In this document: one piece after another, positions 1 through 7,975 of the stretch
Position numbering within the stretch: position 1 is the stretch's first letter
Layout of the letters: the number at the start of each line of letters is the position of its first letter
Assembly (NCBI RefSeq): GCF_020400725.1
Contig: NZ_JAINVG010000083.1
Location: forward strand, 1-33,253
Length of the DNA stretch: 33,253 bases
Source: Streptomyces sp. NK15101
GTDB lineage: Bacteria; Actinomycetota; Actinomycetes; Streptomycetales; Streptomycetaceae
Direction of reading: 5' to 3'
The notes under the pieces: generated by a model
The model's input: the letters and a program-made list of their open reading frames with translations, nothing else
Database searches by the model: none
Told to the model about the DNA's origin: nothing
Position numbers and translations under genes: made by a program

Positions 1-4
1 TACG

Positions 5-40
5 TCGAAGGGCCCCACCGCGAACGGTGGGGCCCTTCGA
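5..40 (-). terminator. Stem-loop terminator after tRNA-Ser
   Basis: A perfect stem of 16 base pairs (5-20 with 25-40) is closed by the tetraloop CGAA. It lies just downstream of the leftward-transcribed tRNA-Ser, so it most likely ends that transcript. There is no T run, as is common for Streptomyces terminators. Being symmetric, it could also stop rightward transcription entering the window. Confidence 0.75.
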
Positions 41-63
41 CAACGTGCCCGGTGAGGCACTGG

Positions 64-148
64 CGGAGGATACGAGATTCGAACTCGTGAGGGGTTGCCC
101 CCAACACGCTTTCCAAGCGTGCGCCCTAGGCCTCTAGGCGAATCCTCC
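64..148 (-). tRNA. tRNA-Ser (GGA anticodon)
   Basis: Read on the minus strand, the sequence folds as a class II tRNA. The acceptor stem is GGAGGAT with ATCCTCC, the anticodon loop CTTGGAAAG places GGA at 34-36, there is a long variable arm (around TGGGGGCAACCCC), and the T arm contains GTTCGAA. The discriminator base is G, as expected for serine. It reads UCC and UCU codons. The CCA end is not encoded. A terminator-like hairpin follows at 5-40. Confidence 0.95.
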
Positions 149-257
149 GGGGAGAACATTACATGACCGGGAGGGGTGCTCGCGCACACGATCTCGGGGC
201 GGGGGTGGTCGAGGGGTGCAGGTCGGGGAGGGGGGACGGGCGGGGGTTCGGATCGGG

Positions 258-263
258 TACGCT
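258..263 (+). promoter_or_regulatory. -10 element of the SRP RNA gene
   Basis: TACGCT lies 7 bases before the predicted 5' end of the SRP RNA at 271, the expected distance for a housekeeping -10 hexamer. I see no convincing -35 hexamer 17-18 bases upstream. Confidence 0.5.
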
Positions 264-270
264 GGGCGGA

Positions 271-356
271 GCCCCTCACGCGGTGCTATCTGACTGAACT
301 CCCCCAGGGCCGGAAGGCAGCAAGGGTAGGTCGGCTCTGGCAGGTGCGTGGGGGGC
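271..356 (+). ncRNA. ffs: Small signal recognition particle RNA (4.5S type)
   Basis: The conserved SRP domain IV core is visible at about 308-327: GGCCGGAAGGCAGCAAGG, holding the GGAA tetraloop and the internal loops bound by the Ffh protein. The flanks pair into one long hairpin: GCCCCT at 271 with GGGGGC ending at 356, and CACGC with GCGTG. About 86 bases is the size of the short, Alu-less SRP RNA known in Streptomyces. With Ffh it targets nascent membrane and secreted proteins to the translocon. A -10 hexamer sits at the right distance upstream. The ends are set from base pairing and could be off by a few bases. Confidence 0.9.
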
Positions 357-473
357 GCTTGCGTTCCCCGGCCCGTGCCCTGTGCCGCGCCCCGCCCGTG
401 CCCCGTGCCCCGTGCCGCGCACGCGCCTCCACCCCCGCCCCCTTCCCGTTTTCCCGGGTTGTCGGTGGGCGCC

Positions 474-479
474 TATAAC
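474..479 (+). promoter_or_regulatory. Candidate -10 element of dnaX
   Basis: TATAAC lies 9 bases before the dnaX GTG at 489. Transcription from it would begin at or within a few bases of the start codon, which would explain why no Shine-Dalgarno sequence is seen. The matching -35 (around 450-456, TTTCCC-like) is weak. Confidence 0.45.
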
Positions 480-488
480 CTCGTATAC

Positions 489-2627
489 GTGTCGTCTCTC
501 GCGCTGTACCGCCGCTATCGCCCTGAGTCCTTCGCCGAGGTCATCGGGCAGGAGCATGTCACCGACCCGTTGCAGCAGGCCCTGCGGAACGACCGGGTCA
601 ATCACGCGTACCTGTTCAGCGGGCCCCGCGGGTGTGGCAAGACGACCAGCGCGCGCATTCTCGCGCGGTGTCTGAACTGCGAGCAGGGGCCCACGCCCAC
701 CCCGTGCGGCGAGTGCCAGTCCTGTCGGGACCTCGCCCGGAACGGTCCGGGGTCCATCGACGTCATCGAGATCGACGCCGCTTCCCACGGTGGTGTGGAC
801 GACGCCCGTGACCTGCGCGAGAAGGCCTTCTTCGGGCCCGCCTCCAGCCGGTACAAGATCTACATCATCGACGAGGCCCACATGGTCACCTCGGCGGGCT
901 TCAACGCCCTCCTGAAGGTGGTCGAGGAGCCGCCGGAGCATCTCAAGTTCATCTTCGCCACCACCGAGCCCGAGAAGGTCATCGGGACCATCCGGTCCCG
1001 GACCCATCACTACCCCTTCCGGCTCGTGCCGCCGGGGACGCTCCGGGACTACCTCGGGGAGGTGTGCGGACGCGAGGGGATCCCCGTCGAGGACGGGGTG
1101 CTGCCGCTGGTCGTCCGCGCCGGCGCCGGTTCCGTGCGTGACTCGATGTCGGTGATGGACCAGCTGCTCGCCGGTGCCGCCGACGACGGTGTGACGTACT
1201 CCATGGCCACCTCTCTGCTCGGATACACGGACGGGTCGCTGCTCGACTCCGTCGTCGACGCGTTCGCGGCCGGGGACGGCGCCGCCGCCTTCGAGGTCGT
1301 CGACCGGGTCATCGAGGGCGGGAACGACCCCCGGCGGTTCGTCGCCGACCTGCTGGAGCGGCTGCGGGACCTCGTGATCCTCGCCGCCGTGCCCGACGCC
1401 GCCGAGAAGGGGCTGGTCGACGCCCCCGTCGACGTCATCGAGCGCATGCAGGCCCAGGCGTCCGTCTTCGGTGCGGCCGAGCTGAGCCGCGCGGCCGACC
1501 TCGTCAACGCGGGTCTCACCGAGATGCGCGGTGCCACCTCGCCCCGGCTGCAGCTGGAGCTGATCTGCGCGCGCGTGCTGCTGCCCGCCGCCTTCGACGA
1601 CGAGCGTTCCCTCCAGGCGCGGCTCGACCGGCTGGAGCGCGGGGCGGCCGCCGCGCCCGCGCCCGTCTTCACGCCCGGACCGCCGGCGCCCGCCATGGCG
1701 TACGTGCCCGGGCCCGAGGCCCACACTCCGATGGCCCCGCCCCCGCCGGCCCCCGCCCCCGTCCAGCAGCCGGCTCCCGTGCCCGTGCAGGAGCAGCCCG
1801 CCGCGGTTCGGCCCGGCGCCTGGCCGGGTGCCGCCACCCCCGGCAGCGGCGCGCCCGGCGCCTGGCCCGGCGCGTCCGCGCCCGCGGCCCCGGCCCCCGC
1901 GCCCGTGCAGGACCAGCCGGCGCCGCAGGCCCCGGGGCCGGCCGCCACGGGCGGTGGCGGGGACACGGCCCAGGTGCGGAACCTGTGGCCGCAGATCCTC
2001 GACGCCGTCAAGAACCGGCGCCGCTTCACCTGGATCCTGCTCAGCCAGAACGCCCAGGTGGCGGGGTTCGACGGCACCACGCTCCAGCTCGGCTTCCTCA
2101 ACGCCGGCGCCCGGGACAACTTCGCCAGCAGCGGCAGCGAGGACGTCCTCAAGCAGGCCCTCGCCGAGCAGTTCAACGTGAACTGGAAGATCGAGGCGAT
2201 CATCGACCCCTCGGGCGGCGCCGCGCCCCCGCCCGCCGCCACCGGCTTCGGCGGTTCGGGCGGAACCGGAGGCTTCGGTGGAGGCGGCGCCGGTGGTTTC
2301 GGGGGTGGAGGCGGCGCCGGAGGCTTCGGCGGCGGCCGGTCCGCCGCGCCCGCGCCCGCGTCCGCCCCCGCCCCCGCGCCCGCGTTCCAGCAGGCCCCGC
2401 CGCCCGCCCCCGTGCAGCCGCAGCCCGCTCCGGCCGCCGCGTTCCAGCAGGCCCCGCCGCCCGCTCCCGCGCCCGCGTACACCCCGCCGGCGCCGCAGCC
2501 CGTGGCGCCCGAGGACGACGTCCCGGAGGAGGACGACCCGGACCTCGTCGACTCCGCGCTCTCCGGGCACGACCTGATCGTGCGCGAGCTGGGGGCCACG
2601 GTTGTGGAGGAATACACGAACGAGTAG
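489..2627 (+). CDS. dnaX: DNA polymerase III gamma/tau subunit
   Basis: The clamp-loader ATPase of the replicative polymerase; it loads the beta clamp and, as tau, links polymerase cores to the helicase. The protein is 712 aa from GTG 489 (MSSLALYRRYRPESF), where family similarity begins; the upstream in-frame GTG at 348 lies in the SRP RNA. Visible features are Walker A GPRGCGKT (45-52), a zinc module with C64, C73, C76 and C79, Walker B with IIDEAH (near 127), and an SRT motif in place of the usual SRC. About residues 385-480 and 578-690 are Pro/Ala-rich and Gly-rich linkers with FGGGG repeats. A 26-base repeat (2382-2407, 2439-2464) encodes one linker repeat. The C-terminus is acidic. I see no sign that a shorter gamma form is made by frameshifting. 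No Shine-Dalgarno sequence is evident. purD follows after 61 bases. Confidence 0.97.
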   Translation: MSSLALYRRYRPESFAEVIGQEHVTDPLQQALRNDRVNHAYLFSGPRGCGKTTSARILARCLNCEQGPTPTPCGECQSCRDLARNGPGSIDVIEIDAASHGGVDDARDLREKAFFGPASSRYKIYIIDEAHMVTSAGFNALLKVVEEPPEHLKFIFATTEPEKVIGTIRSRTHHYPFRLVPPGTLRDYLGEVCGREGIPVEDGVLPLVVRAGAGSVRDSMSVMDQLLAGAADDGVTYSMATSLLGYTDGSLLDSVVDAFAAGDGAAAFEVVDRVIEGGNDPRRFVADLLERLRDLVILAAVPDAAEKGLVDAPVDVIERMQAQASVFGAAELSRAADLVNAGLTEMRGATSPRLQLELICARVLLPAAFDDERSLQARLDRLERGAAAAPAPVFTPGPPAPAMAYVPGPEAHTPMAPPPPAPAPVQQPAPVPVQEQPAAVRPGAWPGAATPGSGAPGAWPGASAPAAPAPAPVQDQPAPQAPGPAATGGGGDTAQVRNLWPQILDAVKNRRRFTWILLSQNAQVAGFDGTTLQLGFLNAGARDNFASSGSEDVLKQALAEQFNVNWKIEAIIDPSGGAAPPPAATGFGGSGGTGGFGGGGAGGFGGGGGAGGFGGGRSAAPAPASAPAPAPAFQQAPPPAPVQPQPAPAAAFQQAPPPAPAPAYTPPAPQPVAPEDDVPEEDDPDLVDSALSGHDLIVRELGATVVEEYTNE

Positions 2628-2675
2628 GGCCGTCTCGCTCGGTGGCCCGCACAAGGGGCATCCCGCCCCGCGGGC

Positions 2676-2681
2676 TACCCT
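2676..2681 (+). promoter_or_regulatory. Candidate -10 of a leaderless purD promoter
   Basis: TACCCT ends 7 bases before the purD GTG, so the expected transcription start coincides with the start codon. No ribosome-binding sequence lies between. The -35 region is not clear. Confidence 0.5.
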
Positions 2682-2688
2682 GGCAGGC

Positions 2689-3942
2689 GTGAAGGTCCTC
2701 GTCATCGGCGGCGGCGCCCGCGAACACGCCCTGTGCCGCTCTCTCTCCCTCGATCCCGACGTCACCGCTCTGCACTGCGCGCCCGGCAACGCCGGAATCG
2801 CGGAGGTCGCGGAGCTGCACCCCGTCGACCAGCTGGACGGCGCGGCCGTCGCCGCGCTCGCCACCGAGCTGGGCGCCGACCTGGTCGTCGTCGGCCCGGA
2901 GGCCCCGCTCGTCGCCGGCGTCGCCGACGCCGTCCGCGCGGCCGGCATCCCCGTCTTCGGCCCGTCCCGGGAGGCGGCGCAGCTGGAGGGCTCCAAGGCC
3001 TTCGCCAAGGACGTCATGGCCGGCGCCGGGGTCCCCACCGCCCGCAGCTACGTCTGCACCACCCCGAAGGAGATCGACGAGGCGCTCGACGCCTTCGGCG
3101 CTCCGTACGTGGTCAAGGACGACGGCCTCGCGGCCGGCAAGGGCGTCGTCGTCACCGATGACGTCGAGCAGGCGCGGGCGCACGCGCTCGCCTGCGACCG
3201 GGTGGTCATCGAGGAGTACCTGGACGGCCCCGAGGTCTCCCTCTTCGCCATCACCGACGGCACCACCGTCCTCCCGCTCCAGCCCGCGCAGGACTTCAAG
3301 CGCGCGCTCGACGGCGACGAGGGCCCGAACACCGGTGGCATGGGCGCCTACTCGCCGCTGCCCTGGGCCGACCCGAATCTGGTCGGGGAGGTCCTGGAGA
3401 CCGTCCTGCAGCCGACGGTCGACGAGCTGCGCCGCCGCGGCACGCCGTTCTCCGGTCTCCTCTACGCGGGTCTGGCGATCACCGGCCGCGGTGTCCGGGT
3501 CATCGAGTTCAACGCGCGCTTCGGCGACCCCGAGACCCAGGTCGTCCTGGCCCGTCTGAAGACCCCGCTCGCGGGCGTCCTGCTGAACTCCGCGAACGGC
3601 ACCCTGGACGACCAGGCCCCGCTGAGCTGGAGCGACGAGGCCGCCGTCACCGTGGTCGTCGCCTCCCACAACTACCCGGACACCCCGCGCACGGGCGACC
3701 CGATCGAGGGCCTGGACGAGGTCGCGGAGAAGGACGCCCCGCACGCGTACGTGCTCCACGCCGGTACGAAGCGGAGCGAGGACGGAGCGGTCCTGAGCGC
3801 CGGCGGGCGCGTCCTGTCGGTCACCGCCACCGGTTCGGACCTGACGCAGGCGCGCGAGCGCGCGTACGCGGCGGTCGGCCGTATCCGCCTTGACGGTTCG
3901 CAGCACCGCACGGACATCGCGCGGAAGGCCGCCGAGGCCTGA
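2689..3942 (+). CDS. purD: Phosphoribosylamine-glycine ligase (GARS)
   Basis: Second step of purine synthesis: joins glycine to 5-phosphoribosylamine with ATP to give GAR. The protein is 417 aa, full length for bacterial PurD. The N-terminal motif VLVIGGGAREHAL begins at residue 3. The ATP-grasp domain shows VVKDDGLAAGKGV (about 140-152) and the metal-binding EFNARFGDPETQ (about 273-284); TGGMGAYSP lies between. The start is GTG 2689, because similarity begins at MKVLVIGGG and there is a -10-like hexamer 7 bases upstream, suggesting a leaderless transcript. A large perfect inverted repeat (3978-4022) follows the stop. Other purine genes lie within 15 kb downstream but in separate transcription units. 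Confidence 0.97.
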   Translation: MKVLVIGGGAREHALCRSLSLDPDVTALHCAPGNAGIAEVAELHPVDQLDGAAVAALATELGADLVVVGPEAPLVAGVADAVRAAGIPVFGPSREAAQLEGSKAFAKDVMAGAGVPTARSYVCTTPKEIDEALDAFGAPYVVKDDGLAAGKGVVVTDDVEQARAHALACDRVVIEEYLDGPEVSLFAITDGTTVLPLQPAQDFKRALDGDEGPNTGGMGAYSPLPWADPNLVGEVLETVLQPTVDELRRRGTPFSGLLYAGLAITGRGVRVIEFNARFGDPETQVVLARLKTPLAGVLLNSANGTLDDQAPLSWSDEAAVTVVVASHNYPDTPRTGDPIEGLDEVAEKDAPHAYVLHAGTKRSEDGAVLSAGGRVLSVTATGSDLTQARERAYAAVGRIRLDGSQHRTDIARKAAEA

Positions 3943-3977
3943 TCCCGCTTGATTCCGGCTGATTCAACCCGATTCCC

Positions 3978-4022
3978 CTTGTGGCCGTGTGGTGCGGAAT
4001 TCGTGAACCACACGGCCACAAG
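3978..4022 (+). terminator. Perfect 16-bp inverted repeat after purD
   Basis: Arms 3978-3993 and 4007-4022 are perfectly complementary over 16 bases with a 13-base loop containing GAATTC. It starts 36 bases after the purD stop and 200 bases before the next gene, so a purD terminator is the simplest reading. There is no T tract. It could also be an operator for a dimeric regulator. Confidence 0.65.
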
Positions 4023-4222
4023 TGCGCCATCACCTTTACCCAAAGCCATTCCATCGAGTGACGGCTCGGCCATACGGATGACGCCCGCCACGGCCCCAAC
4101 TAGGGTGCGGCGAAGGCATTCCGGCACTTGGCCCACCGGCATTGCGATGTCAGTGGCGGGTGCCACAGTGGGGGAGTGAGCAACACCGCCACAGGCAGTC
4201 CCGTCGAGGACAGGAGGGGGTG

Positions 4223-6211
4223 ATGAACGGCGTGTCCGGTACCGGTTCCGTTGTCGGCGAGGAGTGGGGTGCGCGCGCCGCGCGCTCCCGGGCCCTCGCC
4301 GTCCTCCGCGTCCGAGGCAGGGCGCTGGGCCTCGCCGTGCTCCCCGCCGCCGTGGCCGTCGTCCTGTACGCGGGCGGGGTCACCGGCCACTTCACCGGAG
4401 CGGCCTGGGACACGGCCCGCTGGATCGTGACCGTCCTCGCCGTCGTCGTGCTCCTCGCCGCCGCGGCCGTCGCCCTCGTCGTCGCCCGGGCCCGTCCGGC
4501 CGCCACGCCGACGGTGGAGCTCGCCGAGTCCGCCGCCCCCGACCTGTACCGGCTCGTCCGCGATCTGGCCGACCGGCTCGGCGTTCCGGCGCCCGCCGCG
4601 ATAGCCCTGACCCCGGACTGCGACAGCTGGCTGGAGGACCGCACCCACCGGGCCCACCGCCCGCACCGGACGTCCGGCGGAGACGGCGCCCCGGTCCTGG
4701 TCATAGGCTCGCCCTTCCTGTGGTGGATGCGCGTCGGCGAGCTGCGGGCGGTCCTCGCCCCCGTCGTCGCCGGTACGGGGCCCGCCGCCCACCCCGACAT
4801 AGCCGCCGCCCGCCGCTTCGTCCGCGGTCTGGACGCCGCCGTCGCCGTGCCCCGGACCCCCGGCCTCGACCCGCTCCGCCGGATCGGCGCCCACGGCGTC
4901 GGGCAGGTCGCCCGCGTGCTGCTGCGCGCCTGCCGCGGGCACGCCGCCGAGATGGAGCGCGGAGTCGCCGCTGCCGGCTCGGAGCGCGCCCAGGCCGTGG
5001 ACTACGGCGTACGGATCGTCGCCCAGGAGCAGGTCGGCCTGGCCTACGCGGGCTGGGACCGCCTGCTCACCCGGGTCGCGCTGCCCGCCTGGCGCATGGG
5101 CCGCTGGCCCGCCAGGCTCGACGCGGGCGTGGTCTCCGCCCTGACCGAGCTCTCCCGCCGGGACCGGCTCGCGGAGGGCTTCTCCTCCCGGCTCGGCGAG
5201 CGCCCCGCCTGCGACCTCCTGGAGGAGCCCGGCGCCGTCGACGAGGCCACCTCCCTGCTCGCCGCCCGTCTCTTCCACGGCGGCCCGGCCGAGCCCGGCC
5301 CCGACTGGGCCCCGGTGGAGTGGAGCCAGTATCCGGAGGAGGTCGTCGACCGGAAGTGGCGCACAGACGCCGCCCGCCTGCACCAGGTCCTCGACGGCCT
5401 CGGCGTGGCCGCACCCGCCGACGGACCGGCCTCCGGCGCGTCCGGCCCGACCCTGACCCGCGTGATGGCCCACCTGACGACCCCCCGTCCCGAGCACGAG
5501 CCCCAGCACGAGCGCGCCACCACCGCCGACGAGCCCGAGCCGCGGCGGACCGTCGGCGTCGACGGGCGCGAGCCGCAGCGCACCACCGCCGCCGCCGCCG
5601 GGCCCCGGCCCGAGCGCGGCCCTGGTGCCGACGGACCCGAGCCCCCGGCCGACACCGACGAGCACGATCCCGAACCGCAGCCGCAGCCCCAGCCCGCCGC
5701 CGCCCACGCCGACGAGCACGAGCCCGGCCTCGTCCTTTCCGGTGGTCCCGAAGACGACGACGATCCGGTCAACCCCGCCGCCGAGACGCTCGCCGGGGCG
5801 CTCAGCGCGCTCCTCGCCCGCGAGGACGCGGCCCGGGAGGCCAGGGTCGCCGCGGCGGCCGCGACCGCCCGTGCCGCCGACAAGGGCGAGCGGGCCGGCA
5901 CCGCCGTCCCCGACGCCGTCAGCGGCCCCGACGGGCCCCTGCCGCTGTTCCCGCTCCAGCCGCCCCGCACCGGCCGCGACCTGCTCGCCGACCACGTGAC
6001 CGCGATGGTCTGCTGTGCGGCCGTGGACACGGCCGAGGCCGCTCCCGGCCTCGACTGGCTCGACGGACCCGCCCTGCTCGTCGGCGGCGAGCGCGCGGCG
6101 GACCTCGGGCCCCGGGTCCTCGCGCTCGTCGAGGACGGCGACCCGGAGCCGCTGCGGGCCTGGCTCGCCCGCACCGGGGTGCGCCCGGAGAAGCCCGTAC
6201 GCCTGGTCTGA
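4223..6211 (+). CDS. Membrane protein with a degenerate M48-peptidase-like domain
   Basis: Protein of 662 aa from ATG 4223, chosen for the AGGAGG at 4212-4217. Two hydrophobic helices lie at about 33-55 and 66-88. Residues about 97-205 read like the start of an M48 (Ste24/HtpX) metallopeptidase domain: APDLYRLVRDLADRLGVPAP, a short strand, then VGELRAVLA. In active enzymes HExxH follows at this point; here 180-184 is PVVAG, so the zinc ligands are missing. A disordered Pro/Glu/Asp-rich linker covers about 415-525. The last 90 residues form a small domain of unknown role with two adjacent cysteines (VCCA). I would call it a non-catalytic M48 relative anchored in the membrane, but this rests on pattern similarity only and the function is unknown. 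It is an orphan between purD and a dimethylformamidase-like gene. Confidence 0.85.
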   Translation: MNGVSGTGSVVGEEWGARAARSRALAVLRVRGRALGLAVLPAAVAVVLYAGGVTGHFTGAAWDTARWIVTVLAVVVLLAAAAVALVVARARPAATPTVELAESAAPDLYRLVRDLADRLGVPAPAAIALTPDCDSWLEDRTHRAHRPHRTSGGDGAPVLVIGSPFLWWMRVGELRAVLAPVVAGTGPAAHPDIAAARRFVRGLDAAVAVPRTPGLDPLRRIGAHGVGQVARVLLRACRGHAAEMERGVAAAGSERAQAVDYGVRIVAQEQVGLAYAGWDRLLTRVALPAWRMGRWPARLDAGVVSALTELSRRDRLAEGFSSRLGERPACDLLEEPGAVDEATSLLAARLFHGGPAEPGPDWAPVEWSQYPEEVVDRKWRTDAARLHQVLDGLGVAAPADGPASGASGPTLTRVMAHLTTPRPEHEPQHERATTADEPEPRRTVGVDGREPQRTTAAAAGPRPERGPGADGPEPPADTDEHDPEPQPQPQPAAAHADEHEPGLVLSGGPEDDDDPVNPAAETLAGALSALLAREDAAREARVAAAAATARAADKGERAGTAVPDAVSGPDGPLPLFPLQPPRTGRDLLADHVTAMVCCAAVDTAEAAPGLDWLDGPALLVGGERAADLGPRVLALVEDGDPEPLRAWLARTGVRPEKPVRLV

Positions 6212-6348
6212 GACCCCTCCGGGAAGGGCACCAGCCGGAGTCCCGGCTTCCACTCTCGTCAATTCACGACGAACGGTGACGGAGTGCGTGCGTTATGTGA
6301 TGTGCTGGAGACCGTCACTGACAGAGGCACGGACCGCAGGCACGCATC

Positions 6349-6392
6349 ACGGGCACTGCACAGGCACTGAACGGGCATCGAACAGGCACTGA
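6349..6392 (+). repeat. Four tandem 11-bp repeats upstream of the dimethylformamidase-like gene
   Basis: Units 6349-6359, 6360-6370, 6371-6381 and 6382-6392 follow the pattern ACRGGCAYYGM. Units 2 and 4 are identical (ACAGGCACTGA). The period of 11 is close to one helical turn, so all units face the same side of DNA. They end 34 bases before the next start codon. Confidence 0.8.
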
Positions 6393-6426
6393 CCGGACGA
6401 CCGGGGGAGTCGAGGGAGGGGCGCAC

Positions 6427-7887
6427 ATGGGGGCGGAGCAGATCAGACGGTGGGAGTCGGGTGCGCTCGCGCACGCCGTGTCCGATCCCTTCGGCCAGGG
6501 CCCGCTGCCCTGGCTGCGGGGCTCGGAGAACTACTTCGACGACACCGGCCAGATGGTCCCCTGGTACGCGGACGAGACCCTTGCCCGCGGCGGCGGCGGC
6601 GGTCCGCGCACGGCGGACGACGTCCGGCGCCAGATCAAGGGCTTCGCGTCCGACGGGGCCGTGGCGCCGGGCGAGTCGATCGATTTCCACATCACCGTGG
6701 ACCCGCCGCAGCAGTTCTCGGTCGACGTCTATCGGATCGGGCACTACGGCGGCGACGGCGCAGCGAAGATCACCACCAGCCCGCGGCTCTCGGGGATCGT
6801 CCAGCCGGCCCCGCTCACCGCCGACCGCACGGTCTCCTGCCACCACTGGTGGCAGTCCTGGCGGCTGCAGGTCCCCGCGTACTGGTCGATCGGCGCGTAC
6901 GTCGCCGTCCTCACCACCGTCGACGGCTACCGCTCGCACATCCCCTTCACGGTCCGCGACAACCACCCGGCGGACCTGCTCCTCGTCCTCCCGGACGTGA
7001 CCTGGCAGGCGTACAACCTCTACCCGGAGGACGGCCACACCGGCGCCAGCCTCTACCACGCCTGGGACGAGGAAGGCCGGCTGCTCGGCGAGGAGGAGGC
7101 GGCCGTCACCGTCTCCTTCGACCGGCCGTACGCGGGCGCGGGCCTGCCGCTGCACGTGGGGCACGCGTACGACTTCATCCGTTGGGCCGAGCGGTACGGA
7201 TACGACCTGGCGTACGCCGAGACCCGGGACCTGCACGCGGGCCGGGTCGACCCGAGCCGCTACCGGGGCCTGGTCTTCCCGGGCCACGACGAGTACTGGT
7301 CGGCACCGATGCGCCGGACCGCCGAACTCGCCCGCGACCAGGGCACCTCGCTCGTCTTCCTCTCCGCCAACACCATGTACTGGCAGGTGGAGCTGGGCCC
7401 CTCGCCGTCCGGGGTGCCGGACCGCCTCCTCACCTGCCGCAAGCGGCGCGGCCCCGGCCGTCCCGCGCTCTGGCGCGAGGTCGACCGGCCCGAGCAGCAG
7501 CTCCTCGGCATCCAGTACGCGGGCCGGGTGCCCGAACCGAACCCGCTGGTCGTACGGAACGCCGACCACTGGCTCTGGGAGGCCACCGGCGCGGGCGACG
7601 GCGACGAGCTCCCGGGCCTGGTCGCGGGCGAGGCCGACCGCTACTTCCCGCGCACCGCGCTGCCGGAGCACCAGGGCCGCATCCTGCTCGCGCACTCGCC
7701 CTACCGGGACGGCGAGGGGGCGCTCCGCCACCAGGAGACGAGTCTCTACCGGGCCCCGTCCGGCGCCTGGGTCTTCGCGTCCGGCACGTTCGCCTGGTCG
7801 CCGGCGCTGGACCGGCCGGGGCACGTCGACGCCCGGATCCAGCGCGCCACCGCGAACCTCCTCGACCGGATCTGCAAGAGGGACTGA
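6427..7887 (+). CDS. N,N-dimethylformamidase large-subunit-like protein
   Basis: Protein of 486 aa, cytoplasmic (no signal peptide or membrane helix), starting at ATG 6427 with GAGGGAGGGG upstream. Residues about 79-115 (PGESIDFHITV...VYRIGHYGG) form the beta-rich N-terminal part, and about 178 to the end is an alpha/beta domain with TWQAYN, GHDEYWS and SANTMYWQV motifs. These are hallmarks of the dimethylformamidase large-subunit C-terminal family. The characterised enzyme uses an unusual mononuclear iron held by two tyrosines and a glutamate; Y196 (TWQAYN) and E289 (HDEYW) are plausible ligands here, with Y152 a possible third, but I cannot align them. The substrate is unknown; most actinobacterial relatives are uncharacterised, and no small-subunit gene is adjacent. 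It ends 88 bases before purC. Confidence 0.75.
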   Translation: MGAEQIRRWESGALAHAVSDPFGQGPLPWLRGSENYFDDTGQMVPWYADETLARGGGGGPRTADDVRRQIKGFASDGAVAPGESIDFHITVDPPQQFSVDVYRIGHYGGDGAAKITTSPRLSGIVQPAPLTADRTVSCHHWWQSWRLQVPAYWSIGAYVAVLTTVDGYRSHIPFTVRDNHPADLLLVLPDVTWQAYNLYPEDGHTGASLYHAWDEEGRLLGEEEAAVTVSFDRPYAGAGLPLHVGHAYDFIRWAERYGYDLAYAETRDLHAGRVDPSRYRGLVFPGHDEYWSAPMRRTAELARDQGTSLVFLSANTMYWQVELGPSPSGVPDRLLTCRKRRGPGRPALWREVDRPEQQLLGIQYAGRVPEPNPLVVRNADHWLWEATGAGDGDELPGLVAGEADRYFPRTALPEHQGRILLAHSPYRDGEGALRHQETSLYRAPSGAWVFASGTFAWSPALDRPGHVDARIQRATANLLDRICKRD

Positions 7888-7975
7888 GCGGGGGGTCACA
7901 GGGCCTCGCGGTCGGGTCCGCCCGGATGTGCGAGAGAATCGGACTCGCTCCTGGATCAACCTACGCGGAGGAACC

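Noticed and set aside
348..488. N-terminal extension of dnaX starting at GTG 348
   Set aside because: It would begin inside the SRP RNA gene and encode a Pro/Arg-rich stretch with no family similarity; DnaX similarity starts at MSSLALYRRYRPESF from 489.
276..3038. Very long antisense reading frames over dnaX, purL, hrpA and other genes
   Set aside because: They arise from G+C-biased third positions on the opposite strand; composition is Arg/Gly/Ala-rich with no domain similarity, and the sense-strand genes are unambiguous.
6349..6392. CRISPR array
   Set aside because: The 11-base units are contiguous without spacers; no cas genes are nearby.
7928..7975. Longer purC starting at 7928
   Set aside because: The extra 16 residues have no PurC similarity and lack a ribosome binding site, while GTG 7976 follows GGAGGAA.
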